DNA of 62,666 nt from contig JARLHL010000018.1 of the NCBI GenBank assembly GCA_031292275.1, positions 1-62,666 of the forward strand, read 5' to 3'. The notes below the pieces were generated by a model that saw only the letters and a list, made by a program, of their open reading frames with translations, ran no database searches and had not been told where the DNA came from. The stretch's first letter is position 1, and each line of letters starts with the position of its first letter. Source of the stretch: Desulfocapsaceae bacterium (GTDB lineage Bacteria > Desulfobacterota > Desulfobulbia > Desulfobulbales > Desulfocapsaceae). The position numbers were made by a program, and so were the translations under genes. Below are positions 8,860 through 17,585 of this stretch, piece after piece.

Positions 8860-9711
8860 ATGCTTAACGCCCTGACAATTGATGTTGAAGACTACTTTCA
8901 GGTTAACGCTTTTGCCCGCTCCATCAGATATGAAGACTGGGATAACTATCCGCTACGCGTTGAGGCAAATACCAGTCGTATTCTCGATCTGCTCGATGAA
9001 TTCGATTTTAAGGCGACCTTTTATATCCTTGGCTGGATCGCTGAACGGGTTCCAGGTCTTGTACGGGAGATTAGTCGTAGGGGGCATGAAATCGCCTGTC
9101 ACGGTTATGCCCATCAACTGATTTTTGCAATTGGCCCAGATGCCTTTCGCGAGGATGTGCGCCGGGCAAAGAGGATACTTGAAGACCTCTGCGGGGAGCA
9201 GGTCTGCAGCTATCGTGCTCCCAGTTATTCGATCACCAAGAACTCCCTCTGGGCGCTTGATATCCTGATTGAAGAGGGGTTTGTCCGTGATTCCAGTATC
9301 TTCCCTGTCTACCATGATACTTATGGGATGCCGGATGCGCCTCGTTTTCCCTACGTGATTCAGCGGCAGGCCGGGAGCATTACGGAATTTCCGCTAACGA
9401 CCTACCGGCTGCATGCGGGGAAAAGCGAGTACAGGCTGCCCATTGCCGGTGGCGGTTATCTGCGGCTTCTTCCGGCACAAATATTGATTTGGGGGATCGA
9501 GAGGATCAACCGGCAAGAAAATCAACCGGCTGTCCTCTATTTCCATCCCTGGGAGATAGATCCTGATCAGCCGAGAATAAAGGCAGGTCTGAAATCGACA
9601 TTCAGACATTATTTGAATCTTCGAAAGACTGAGAGTAAACTTCGAAAAATTTTTGCAGCTGGCAGATTTTCAACGATGAAGGCGGTTTTGCAACAGCAAA
9701 GCGTGCAGTAG
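8860..9711 (+). CDS. XrtA-associated polysaccharide deacetylase (NodB/CE4 family, DUF3473-type C-terminus)
   Basis: 283 residues. CE4 NodB-homology enzyme that removes N-acetyl groups from sugar polymers. Visible motifs: TIDVEDYFQ at the N-terminus (catalytic Asp and first metal Asp), the metal-binding ACHGYAHQ (HxxxH) and the SYRAPSYS motif. The C-terminal third (AGGGYLRLLP...LYFHPWEIDPDQPR) is the extra domain typical of the PEP-CTERM/XrtA-linked subfamily. The start at 8860 is chosen because the family begins MLNALTIDVEDYF; the longer frame from 8794 runs through the inverted repeat. The next gene starts 9 nt downstream. Confidence 0.9.
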   Translation: MLNALTIDVEDYFQVNAFARSIRYEDWDNYPLRVEANTSRILDLLDEFDFKATFYILGWIAERVPGLVREISRRGHEIACHGYAHQLIFAIGPDAFREDVRRAKRILEDLCGEQVCSYRAPSYSITKNSLWALDILIEEGFVRDSSIFPVYHDTYGMPDAPRFPYVIQRQAGSITEFPLTTYRLHAGKSEYRLPIAGGGYLRLLPAQILIWGIERINRQENQPAVLYFHPWEIDPDQPRIKAGLKSTFRHYLNLRKTESKLRKIFAAGRFSTMKAVLQQQSVQ

Positions 9712-9720
9712 GAGAGAGTC

Positions 9721-10767
9721 GTGAACAATAAGAAAGCACACCATATACGTCTCTTCTCCCCCTCTGACGAACATCGTTGGAATGATTATGTCGACAACCA
9801 TTCGGCAGGAACACCCTTTCACCGTATTCCCTGGAAAAAGACTGTTGAGGCGAGTTTTGGGCATCATAGCTATTACCTGCTGGCAGAAGAATCTGATGGG
9901 AGTGTGGTTGGAGTGTTCCCCCTTTTTCATTTGAAAAGTTTTCTGTTCGGCAATTATTTGACATCCATACCCTTTGCAGAATTGGGGGGACCGTTGGCAG
10001 ACAGTGCCGGTGCACTCCAGGCCCTTGTCGACTATGGTATTGATATTACCAAGAATCTAAAATGCGATTACCTGGAAATTCGCTCCAGAAATGCAATTCC
10101 GGGGTTCAAGGTGAAATCATTGTATTACAACTTCAGCCGGGAGATATTTCCTGAGGTGGAAGCCAATTTGGCCGCCATTCCGAGGAAGTCTCGGGCTGCA
10201 GTCCGCCACGGCATCAAAAGCGGCCTGACTGCGGAATTCGGTAATCACCTGCTTGGTCAATTCTATGAGGTCCTGGCCCACAGTTATCATACCCTCGGGA
10301 CTCCTGTGTTTTCTTTTGGGTATTTCAGGAGACTTCTTGCCAATCATGCGGACAGTTCTCAGGTCATGATCATCCGAACCAAAGAACAGACGCCGGTGGC
10401 TGCTGTCATGACCTTTTTTTATCGTGATCAGGTCATCCCGTACTACGCAGGCTCTCTTCTGGAATTTAGGAAACTGGCACCAAATGACTTTATGTATTGG
10501 GAACTGATGAAGTACGGCTGCGAGCAGGGCTATCGAATATTTGATTTCGGGCGCAGCAAGGAGGGGACCGGTTCTTTTGATTTCAAGAGGCATTGGGGAT
10601 TCGAGCCGAAACCTCTTGCCTATCAATATCATCTGCATGGGATTGCTGATCTGCCCAATCTGAGTCCAACCAACCCGAAATATCGCCGCAAGATCCAGCT
10701 TTGGAGAGGGCTTCCATATTTTGCCACGAAGGCGATCGGCCCGATTTTTGCCCGTTATCTTGCCTGA
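9721..10767 (+). CDS. FemAB family protein, XrtA/PEP-CTERM system-associated
   Basis: 348 residues. FemAB/GNAT-fold acyltransferase (amino-acid or acyl transfer to an amino group). Conserved parts: W-N-D-Y-V-D-N-H near the start, GTPFHRIPWKKTVEASFGH, PRKSRAAVRHGIKSGL and DFGRSKEGTGSFDFKRHWG near the end. This subfamily is restricted to exosortase A polysaccharide loci. The GTG start at 9721 has AGGAGAG directly upstream, overlapping the stop of the deacetylase gene. The true acceptor is unknown; an aminosugar freed by the neighbouring deacetylase is a reasonable guess. Confidence 0.88.
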   Translation: MNNKKAHHIRLFSPSDEHRWNDYVDNHSAGTPFHRIPWKKTVEASFGHHSYYLLAEESDGSVVGVFPLFHLKSFLFGNYLTSIPFAELGGPLADSAGALQALVDYGIDITKNLKCDYLEIRSRNAIPGFKVKSLYYNFSREIFPEVEANLAAIPRKSRAAVRHGIKSGLTAEFGNHLLGQFYEVLAHSYHTLGTPVFSFGYFRRLLANHADSSQVMIIRTKEQTPVAAVMTFFYRDQVIPYYAGSLLEFRKLAPNDFMYWELMKYGCEQGYRIFDFGRSKEGTGSFDFKRHWGFEPKPLAYQYHLHGIADLPNLSPTNPKYRRKIQLWRGLPYFATKAIGPIFARYLA

Positions 10768-10780
10768 ACCGTGCTTTGAT

Positions 10781-12013
10781 ATGAGCGCAACTAATCTGAA
10801 AATTCTCTATCTGGCCCATCGAGTTCCTTTTCCTCCCAATAAGGGGGATAAGATCAGATCGTTTAATGAGATTAAATATCTCAGTCAGGAGCATGAAATT
10901 CATCTCGCCTGTCTCATTGACGATCCGAAGGATGTGCAGCATGTAAGCGGTCTGGAACGGTTTGTCAGGACAATCGATTATGTTTTGATCTCCCCGTTCC
11001 GGCAGAAGCTGAAGGCTCTCCACTTTTTTCTGACGGGACAGCCGCTGAGTGTGCCCTATTTTTACTCCTCAGAGCTGCAGACTGCTGTGGATAAGCGACT
11101 GGCCGAAATCGATTTTGATGTTATTTTCTGTTTCTCTTCCCCTATGGCCGAGTATGTCTTCAAGAGCCGCCATTACCGGGATGGCAGACTTGGGCGCGCT
11201 CGACTCATTATGGATTTTGTCGACGTCGATTCCGATAAATGGCGGATGTATGCTGGCTTCAGCAGTTTCCCTTTCTCCCTCATCTACCATCGTGAATGGC
11301 TGTGTCTGCAAAAATATGACGCCAGGGTTGGTCGGGCTTTTAGCCGGAGTATATTCGTTTCTGAAAAGGAGGTGGAACTGTACCGCTCTTTTTGTCCCGA
11401 TGCGGATTCTCAGGCAATTGCCAATGGTGTCGATCAGGATTTCTTTGCAGTGACGGAGAACATGCGTTCCGAAGCTTGTAAGGGTGCATCACCCGCCACG
11501 CTTCTTTTCATGGGTGCCATGGACTACTACCCCAATGTCGATGCGGTAGTCTATTTTGCCGAGGATATCTGGCCAATGGTGAAAGAAAAAATCCCGACGG
11601 CACAATTTATCATTGCGGGCAGCAATCCGACCGCCAGGGTCAGGGATCTGGCACGACGCGACCGTTCCATAACGGTGACCGGGGCTGTCCCGGATATCCG
11701 GCGTTATCTGGCCCAGGCTGATATCTTTATTGCACCATTTCGTATAGCGCGGGGCATCCAGAATAAGATACTTGAAGCCATGGCAGCCGGGGTGGCGGTT
11801 GTCGCCCGACCTGAAGCTGTACAGGGCTTTGGCCGCCAGCCATCATGCATTACAGTGGCAACAAATGCTGATGATTTTGCTTCTGCAGTGCTTGCCTTGC
11901 TGATGAATGAAAACGCGCGGGCAGCAATAACGCAGGAAGCAAAAGAATTCGTATGTTCAACCTTTTGCTGGCAAGACAATATGAATGCCCTGCAGCGCAT
12001 TCTCCTAATGTGA
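10781..12013 (+). CDS. GT4 glycosyltransferase, XrtA/PEP-CTERM-associated sugar transferase (Stp1 type)
   Basis: 410 residues. Starts MSATNLKILYLAHRVPFPPNKGDKIRS, the hallmark of the first sugar transferase family of EpsH/XrtA loci. Two Rossmann domains; the nucleotide-sugar binding half carries LLFMGAMDYYPNVDAV and the E-x7-E region IQNKILEAMAAGVAVVA. Cytoplasmic; adds one sugar to the lipid-linked repeat unit. The start at 10781 lies 13 nt after the FemAB stop; the frame extends to 10721 inside that gene but the family begins at this Met. Confidence 0.88.
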   Translation: MSATNLKILYLAHRVPFPPNKGDKIRSFNEIKYLSQEHEIHLACLIDDPKDVQHVSGLERFVRTIDYVLISPFRQKLKALHFFLTGQPLSVPYFYSSELQTAVDKRLAEIDFDVIFCFSSPMAEYVFKSRHYRDGRLGRARLIMDFVDVDSDKWRMYAGFSSFPFSLIYHREWLCLQKYDARVGRAFSRSIFVSEKEVELYRSFCPDADSQAIANGVDQDFFAVTENMRSEACKGASPATLLFMGAMDYYPNVDAVVYFAEDIWPMVKEKIPTAQFIIAGSNPTARVRDLARRDRSITVTGAVPDIRRYLAQADIFIAPFRIARGIQNKILEAMAAGVAVVARPEAVQGFGRQPSCITVATNADDFASAVLALLMNENARAAITQEAKEFVCSTFCWQDNMNALQRILLM

Positions 12014-12119
12014 ACGTCTCAATAAAACGGCGGCTTTTCCTTGCCGAAGTGACGAGCTTTCATGATGCATTGTGGCTGGCCAGCCCGGTCAGCCATGGTG
12101 GTTAGATTGGGTTCCTGCA
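12013..12119 (+). repeat. Dispersed intergenic repeat, copy A
   Basis: About 105 bp directly after the Stp1-type gene. Its reverse complement occurs, at roughly 75-80% identity by eye, at 42790-42900. The best-kept core is CTTGCCGAAGTGA followed by GAGCTTTCATGATGC. It has no reading frame of note, so it is a non-coding dispersed element. The rest of the gap (12120-12270) shows nothing I recognise. Confidence 0.8.
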
Positions 12120-12270
12120 CGGGATGCTTATAATGCTGGCCGGAAAATTTTCTGGCGTCTCTCAGCGGCGCTAAAGACATGTCTCTTTAATATTACATCG
12201 TAATCAACATCGCCCTTCCGCGAGCGCTCAGCAATTCAGCTTTCAAATAAATATCACCGGTAATGAAGAG

Positions 12271-13707
12271 ATGTCTATAAGAAAAAAGGTGGTACTGCAG
12301 TTCTTTGGCTCCAATATAGTTACGGTCATCAGCTTCCTTTTAAGTATGATTCTTTCGCGGATGCTGACGCCTTCTGAGATAGGAATCTTTTCGATGGCCG
12401 CAGTCATTGTGTCTATCGCACATGTTTTTAGAGACTTCGGCGTTGTTGCGTATATCAAGCAAAAAAAGGAACTTGAAATAGAGGTTCTAAGAGCTGCCAT
12501 GGGGATGCTTATCTGCTCTTCATGGCTTATTGCTCTCGTGCTTTATTTTCTCAGTTGGCCAATTTCCAATTTTTATCATCAGGAAGGTGTTAGGGCCACT
12601 ATGCAGATCCTTGCTGCCGGTTTTCTCTTTATCCCATTCGGATCAATTTCTCAGGCTGTGCTTGCCCGAGAACTGCAGGTTGAGAAAACTGTTTTGGTGA
12701 ATGCCGTCAGTACAATGGTGTATTTCTGTGCCAGCTTACTTTTTGCGTGGACGGGATTCAGCTACTTAACGATGGCGCTGGCTAATCTGGTAAATATTAT
12801 TGTTTCCGTTATCGGTTTCACTCTCATGCGTCCTCGCTGGCTGCCCTGGCTTCCCTCGCTAAAGGGGTGGAAGAACGTTTTTCATTTTGGAAGCGGAGCA
12901 ATTATAACAAGTATTGTTCAGTCCTTCGATGAGGCATTAGGGGACATTATGCTGGGCCGGTTGAGTGTTTCTCACTTCGTGGGGGTTTTTAGCCGGGCAA
13001 ATTCTACGGTTAAGATCTCTTTCGAGGCCGTCAGGCCGACTATGGATTATATTTCTCTTCCGTATCTGGCAAAAGTACATCACTCCGGTGAGGTATTGAG
13101 TAAAGAAATTGTCAGATCAACATCTTATCTTACTTCGTTGCTCTGGCCCACTCTTGCCGCTACTGCATTTTATTCCTTGGATATTATAAAATTACTTTAT
13201 GGCAATAATTGGGTTGAAGCAGCTCCCGCTGTGCCATGGTTGTGTCTGGCCTTTGGTGTGCGGGCAACTTTCTATTTTGTCAATCCAGCGACCACGAGCA
13301 TTGGGAAGCCCTATTGGTCTGCATTACCGATCGGGTTTGGTGTTCTGTTGAAAATAGTCTTTATTTTTGCAACATTCGACGGTTCCATCGTTTCATTTTC
13401 CCGTTCTTTGGCCTTTGCCGAAATTTTTGCGAGTGTTTTGTATGTATTGGCCGCTAATTCGTTGTTAGGTATGAGCCTTTCCCTCTGGTGGTCAGCGGTA
13501 TCTCGAAGCGTCAAGCTTACAATTGTAATTATTCTTGTGCTTGTTCTTCTAGAAAATGCTACCACTGGGCTGTCAATTCCTGTTGTGCGACTTTTGGTTG
13601 CAGGGGCGTTATTGGTACCGCTCTGGTTTTTATTGATCTTTGTTATGAAACATCCAATTTCAGCGGAATTTTCACGTCTGATTTCACATGTAAAAGGACG
13701 ATGGTAA
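12271..13707 (+). CDS. Oligosaccharide flippase (Wzx-like, MOP superfamily)
   Basis: 478 residues with about 12-14 predicted membrane segments. The N-terminus (KKVVLQFFGSNIVTVISFLLSMILSRMLTPSEIG) and the FSMAAVIVSIAHVFRDFG segment are typical of the WzxC/RfbX flippase branch, which moves undecaprenyl-linked oligosaccharide across the inner membrane. It would supply the Wzy/ligase-like enzyme encoded at 19857. Codon use is more A/T-rich than in the flanking glycosyltransferase genes, which is common for flippase genes. Confidence 0.87.
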   Translation: MSIRKKVVLQFFGSNIVTVISFLLSMILSRMLTPSEIGIFSMAAVIVSIAHVFRDFGVVAYIKQKKELEIEVLRAAMGMLICSSWLIALVLYFLSWPISNFYHQEGVRATMQILAAGFLFIPFGSISQAVLARELQVEKTVLVNAVSTMVYFCASLLFAWTGFSYLTMALANLVNIIVSVIGFTLMRPRWLPWLPSLKGWKNVFHFGSGAIITSIVQSFDEALGDIMLGRLSVSHFVGVFSRANSTVKISFEAVRPTMDYISLPYLAKVHHSGEVLSKEIVRSTSYLTSLLWPTLAATAFYSLDIIKLLYGNNWVEAAPAVPWLCLAFGVRATFYFVNPATTSIGKPYWSALPIGFGVLLKIVFIFATFDGSIVSFSRSLAFAEIFASVLYVLAANSLLGMSLSLWWSAVSRSVKLTIVIILVLVLLENATTGLSIPVVRLLVAGALLVPLWFLLIFVMKHPISAEFSRLISHVKGRW

Positions 13708-14325
13708 GACCCTGGATCCTATGTCACGCCTGGCTATTTATAGAGAAGCGTGCTTGAATTGTCCCTGTCATTCCAGAATAACGTGCTTTCTTGTTCTGTT
13801 AGGGCCGCCCAGTACGGCACAGCCATGCTGGTTTAGAGAAATACCTGTCTTTAATTCCGCCAAGAGTTCTATCTTAGGGTAATTGTTGACAACGAATGTG
13901 ACGATAATATTCTTTCAATAGAAAGTGTATTGTCCGTCATCACTTTTGTGGCCCGCTTCTGCTGCAGTGGTCTTCTGCTCTTTACAATTACTTTGAAGAG
14001 GCATATTAGTTCGGCAAGCTTCACGGCTCAAGGGGCCGCGATTTTCCCTTGCACCGAAGTCTCATTTAATTCAGTTGGTCCCGCACCTCACTTGAGGTTT
14101 TTTTGCCTGTCATTCCTGTGGAGTTTTAATTTTGTTGAACATTGTCTTGTTTTTTGCTACATTCATTAGTTGTATAATGCTGATAATACATTCCTTGGTG
14201 ATTGTTAGAGTCTACATATTTGATTTATATACAATAGCTGCTACTCAATCGGCAGATTGCGACATTCCAGCAGGCAGTTTTACAGAACTTTCATATAGCA
14301 TTGCATGGAGCGAGGGGTAATGGTC
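13708..14325. other. Intergenic region inside the polysaccharide locus
   Basis: About 600 bp with no convincing gene. The frames at 13930-14169 and 14132-14320 are Phe/Ser/Cys-rich, have no ribosome site and match no family I know. The region becomes strongly AT-rich from 14100 to 14280 and may carry a promoter for the genes downstream. A short terminator-like hairpin is listed separately. Confidence 0.5.
14085..14104 (+). terminator. Possible weak intrinsic terminator
   Basis: ACCTC-ACTT-GAGGT stem-loop (5 bp) running into seven T residues. The stem is short, so termination would be weak. It would separate the flippase transcript from the glycosyltransferase gene at 14326. Confidence 0.4.
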
Positions 14326-15306
14326 ATGCTGCAGAACGACATGTCATCCCTAACAATCCCAAGGGTATCTGTTATTATTCCCGTTCGGAATGGATACCTT
14401 TATATTTGTGAAACGATTGACAGTGTCTTGAACCAAAATATAAATGATTTGGAAATCATCATCGTAGATGATGGCTCGACCGATTATGATTATACGCAGC
14501 TGGAGTCGTATGACAGTCGCATACAGGTTATACGGCTTGACGGTTTTGGTGTGTCACATGCAAGAAATGTAGGAATGGCGGCCTCCAGGGGGGAGTTTAT
14601 TGCATTTCTTGATGCTGATGACGTCTGGTTCCCTGGAAAACTTCTCGCTCAACTGCGTTATTTTGAGAAGCACCCTGAAGTCGGTGTTGTATTTGGTGGT
14701 TTTGTTAAATGGGAAGCAAGGGATGACGGTCAGCATCCCCCTGCCTCTTTGCTGATGACTGACTCCTCTCACCTCGAAGATATAGATCCTGAACATTCCG
14801 GCTGGTTGTATCCAAAACTCCTTATGGGGCTTCTTGTCGGTATCAATACACCGTTGATTCGTCGGGGAATTATTGCGCTGGTTGGGCAGTTCAATGAAAA
14901 AATGCGAATTGGTGAAGACTATGAATACTGGTTGCGGATATCGCAGCTGACTCAGATGCATGCGCTGGCTGGTCCCGTAGCCCTGTACAGGATTCATAAT
15001 GCAAGTGCCATGCATCATTTAGACAAAGAAAATCATCTGGCCGCTTTGCTGGAAACGGCCCGAAAACGTTGGGGGCTTTCCAGCCCGGATGGAGCCTTTC
15101 TTCCTCTCCAAGATTTCAGAAGGCGTCTTGCGGCCGTCGAATTTTCGCATGGATACAATCACTACTGGAAGGGGGATCCCGCCACTGCCGTGAAGAGTTT
15201 TGCCAAATGCCTGTGTCATGGTCATCGCCTGATTCGGTCATTGTGCTATATGATAATGTCATGGGGAAAATTGATTAAAAGTTTTCCGGCAATGATGACG
15301 CTTTAA
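14326..15306 (+). CDS. GT2 family glycosyltransferase
   Basis: 326 residues. GT-A fold: VSVIIPVRNGYLYICETIDS, the IIIVDDGSTD motif, and the metal-binding DADD (AFLDADDVWFPGKL), then GEDYEYWLRIS with the likely catalytic base. Cytoplasmic inverting sugar transferase acting on the lipid-linked repeat. Starts at 14305, 14320 and 14326 are in frame; 14326 has the best spacing (8 nt) from GAGGGG. Donor and acceptor cannot be read from sequence. Confidence 0.87.
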   Translation: MLQNDMSSLTIPRVSVIIPVRNGYLYICETIDSVLNQNINDLEIIIVDDGSTDYDYTQLESYDSRIQVIRLDGFGVSHARNVGMAASRGEFIAFLDADDVWFPGKLLAQLRYFEKHPEVGVVFGGFVKWEARDDGQHPPASLLMTDSSHLEDIDPEHSGWLYPKLLMGLLVGINTPLIRRGIIALVGQFNEKMRIGEDYEYWLRISQLTQMHALAGPVALYRIHNASAMHHLDKENHLAALLETARKRWGLSSPDGAFLPLQDFRRRLAAVEFSHGYNHYWKGDPATAVKSFAKCLCHGHRLIRSLCYMIMSWGKLIKSFPAMMTL

Positions 15307-15317
15307 AAAGAGATTCA

Positions 15318-16358
15318 ATGACTTCACCGATAAAAGACACAATCGTGAGGATTGTGCAGGAGGGGTTATACCGGACAGGCTTTATGGGCTTGCTGCACCG
15401 GTATAGAAATGCTCGAACCTTAACCGTGTTAATGTTTCACCGAGTTCTTCCTCGTGAGTCAAGCGAATTTATGCGTTCAGAGCGGGAGTTTACTTTCAGC
15501 ATTGAAGGATTTTGCCGCTGTCTTGATTTTTTGAAGCATCATTATAATGTGATTGATTTGGATACATTAATCGATGTGGAGAACGGAAGGTGTGTGCTGC
15601 CGCCCTTTGCTGCTTTGATTACTTTTGATGATGGCTGGAGAGATACTGTGGTTCATGCTTTGCCGGAATTGCAGAAAAGGGGATTGCCGGCAGTTCTCTT
15701 TGTTTCTACGGAAATACCACGATTTGCAACATCCCGCTGGTGGCAGGATGCACTAGTTGAAATAGCAGGGAGTTCGGAGTATTCGCAAGGTCTTGCTCAG
15801 GACCTCGGTTTGATACCTGCGGATCAGCCTGACTTTCATGAATTATCGTCGATCCTTGCCTCTATGGCGCCTTCGGAGCGGGAGGCGCTGATTGTGAAAT
15901 ACATACCCCTGCACGGTGAACGTCAAATGTTGAGCTCCGCAGATCTTGCTTCTCTTAACCAAAAACAGCTTGCCTTGGCGGCGCATGGCCACACTCATGC
16001 GCCGCTTACCTATGTCAGAGAATTAAGTGAAGAACTGGAAGCATCAGCAAAACATATTCGAGGTTTGGGTGGATATGCTACTGCCATGTCATTGCCCCAT
16101 GGTGACGTAGATGTCCGGGTTCTGCGCTCGGCCCGTAAGGCTGGGTTTGAGTGGATTTTCACAAGTGTTCCTGCCTTGAATTCATCTGATATGCCGCATA
16201 AGAACAGGCTTCTTGCGCGCATCCATGTCCCGGAAAATCGTTGGACCTGCGGGGTAGATAATCGCATCTCAAATGCAAGACTAGCAAATTTCCTGTTCCT
16301 GCGACCAATACAAAGCAGCGCCTATCCGGAATTCAGAGAGTCTGATGTCCGCTCCTAG
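15318..16358 (+). CDS. Polysaccharide deacetylase family protein (second NodB-type enzyme)
   Basis: 346 residues. The NodB motif 1 is LITFDDGWRD (catalytic and metal Asp), motif 2 is AHGHTHAPLT (HxxxH). It differs from the DUF3473-type deacetylase at 8860: the N-terminus has the LTVLMFHRVLP segment of the YadE/PgaB-like group, and about 90 residues separate motif 1 from motif 2. No signal peptide is evident, so it probably acts on a cytoplasmic or lipid-linked intermediate. It starts 12 nt after the GT2 gene and overlaps the next gene by 14 nt. Confidence 0.87.
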   Translation: MTSPIKDTIVRIVQEGLYRTGFMGLLHRYRNARTLTVLMFHRVLPRESSEFMRSEREFTFSIEGFCRCLDFLKHHYNVIDLDTLIDVENGRCVLPPFAALITFDDGWRDTVVHALPELQKRGLPAVLFVSTEIPRFATSRWWQDALVEIAGSSEYSQGLAQDLGLIPADQPDFHELSSILASMAPSEREALIVKYIPLHGERQMLSSADLASLNQKQLALAAHGHTHAPLTYVRELSEELEASAKHIRGLGGYATAMSLPHGDVDVRVLRSARKAGFEWIFTSVPALNSSDMPHKNRLLARIHVPENRWTCGVDNRISNARLANFLFLRPIQSSAYPEFRESDVRS

Positions 16359-17574
16359 GATTTTAATATATGGGGCAATTGCCCGTCAGGCGTCCGCCAA
16401 AGAATCATTCCCGGCAACCTGGAAGAGAAAGATAAAGGAAGTCAGGGAGCGCCTGCTGTGGGCTGTGGGCTCGACACACTTCCTGGATTATCGTAATTTC
16501 AACCTTCCATACCCGACCAATGTTGGCGACATAGGAATAGCGGTGGCGGTGAGAATGCAGCTGGCATCGCGATTTCCTGATGCTGAATTCATAAATTTGA
16601 ATTGGGGTGAATTGCATCTCTTAGAGAAAAAAGACCCTGTCGGAAAATTGGATCTGATCGTGGTCGCCGGGGGAGGATATTTATTTGTAGACGATCAGGG
16701 CTGCCTTGCGAAACGAATAGAGCAGGATCTTCTTGTTCTTGAACATATGGCGACGCCTGTTGTTCTTTACGGGGTCGGTGTAAATTGGTTGTTCAACGCT
16801 ATAACGAAAGAAAATAATTATAAACTGCGTAATAGAGACCGCCGTGTTTTGGAAAGAATTATTAATTGTGCATCATTAGTGAGTGTAAGGGATCCTCTTT
16901 CCCGAGAGATTCTGTTGGAAAATTTAAAAATATCCGTCGATTTGGTGTGTGACCCTGCAATTTTCTTGGACTTAGGAGACTTGAACAGGCAGAATACGAA
17001 GAGCAGGACCAGCACATCCCCTGTTAATGTCAGCATTAATTTTCCATTTCATGGAGAATTGTCTTCGACAATCTTAAGGAAAAACCTTATTGGATATGTA
17101 CAGATGTTAAAACAGATAAGGCAAGATACAAATTGCAGATTGCACTATTTTGTGCATAATTATAGTGAGTTGCTGATTCCGAAATTGCTGCAGGATAAGG
17201 GGCTTGATGTCGAAATCGTGGTTGGTGCCCCTGTTTATCTCTTTAAGCAATATCATAAAATGAATATCCATATTGGCGGTATGTTACATTCCTGCATATT
17301 CGCAGCGGGGGCAGGGACGCCCTGTGTTTTACTGGCATATGATATTAAACATTGTGGTTTTGCTGATTTATTTGATATGGGCGATCATTGTCACGACGCT
17401 GTCAGATTTAATTCCCGTGCAGTTCTTCAAAGTGTTCGGCAGATTTTGCAGAATGAGCTGCTCTGGCGCAAAAAAATCGGAAAACGGCTTGCGGTATTGT
17501 GGCGCTCTCAACAGCAGTTTATAGATTTGTGTGCGGCCCTTGGTAAAAATGATATCTGCTGTACAAAAAATTAA
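16345..17574 (+). CDS. Polysaccharide pyruvyl transferase family protein
   Basis: 409 residues. Members transfer pyruvate from PEP to form ketals on exopolysaccharide sugars, adding negative charge. Recognisable parts: NVGDIGIAVAVRMQL, LIVVAGGGYLFVDDQG, the VSVRDPLSREIL segment and the C-terminal IGGMLHSCIFAAGAGTPCVLLAYD block. It overlaps the preceding deacetylase gene by 14 nt, so the two are probably translationally coupled. No membrane segment. Confidence 0.85.
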   Translation: MSAPRILIYGAIARQASAKESFPATWKRKIKEVRERLLWAVGSTHFLDYRNFNLPYPTNVGDIGIAVAVRMQLASRFPDAEFINLNWGELHLLEKKDPVGKLDLIVVAGGGYLFVDDQGCLAKRIEQDLLVLEHMATPVVLYGVGVNWLFNAITKENNYKLRNRDRRVLERIINCASLVSVRDPLSREILLENLKISVDLVCDPAIFLDLGDLNRQNTKSRTSTSPVNVSINFPFHGELSSTILRKNLIGYVQMLKQIRQDTNCRLHYFVHNYSELLIPKLLQDKGLDVEIVVGAPVYLFKQYHKMNIHIGGMLHSCIFAAGAGTPCVLLAYDIKHCGFADLFDMGDHCHDAVRFNSRAVLQSVRQILQNELLWRKKIGKRLAVLWRSQQQFIDLCAALGKNDICCTKN

Positions 17575-17585
17575 GAGCCCGGCGC

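Noticed and set aside
13930-14169. A 79-codon frame in the gap inside the polysaccharide locus, considered as a small PEP-CTERM substrate
   Set aside because: There is no signal peptide followed by a PEP motif, hydrophobic stretch and Arg cluster at the end; composition looks random.
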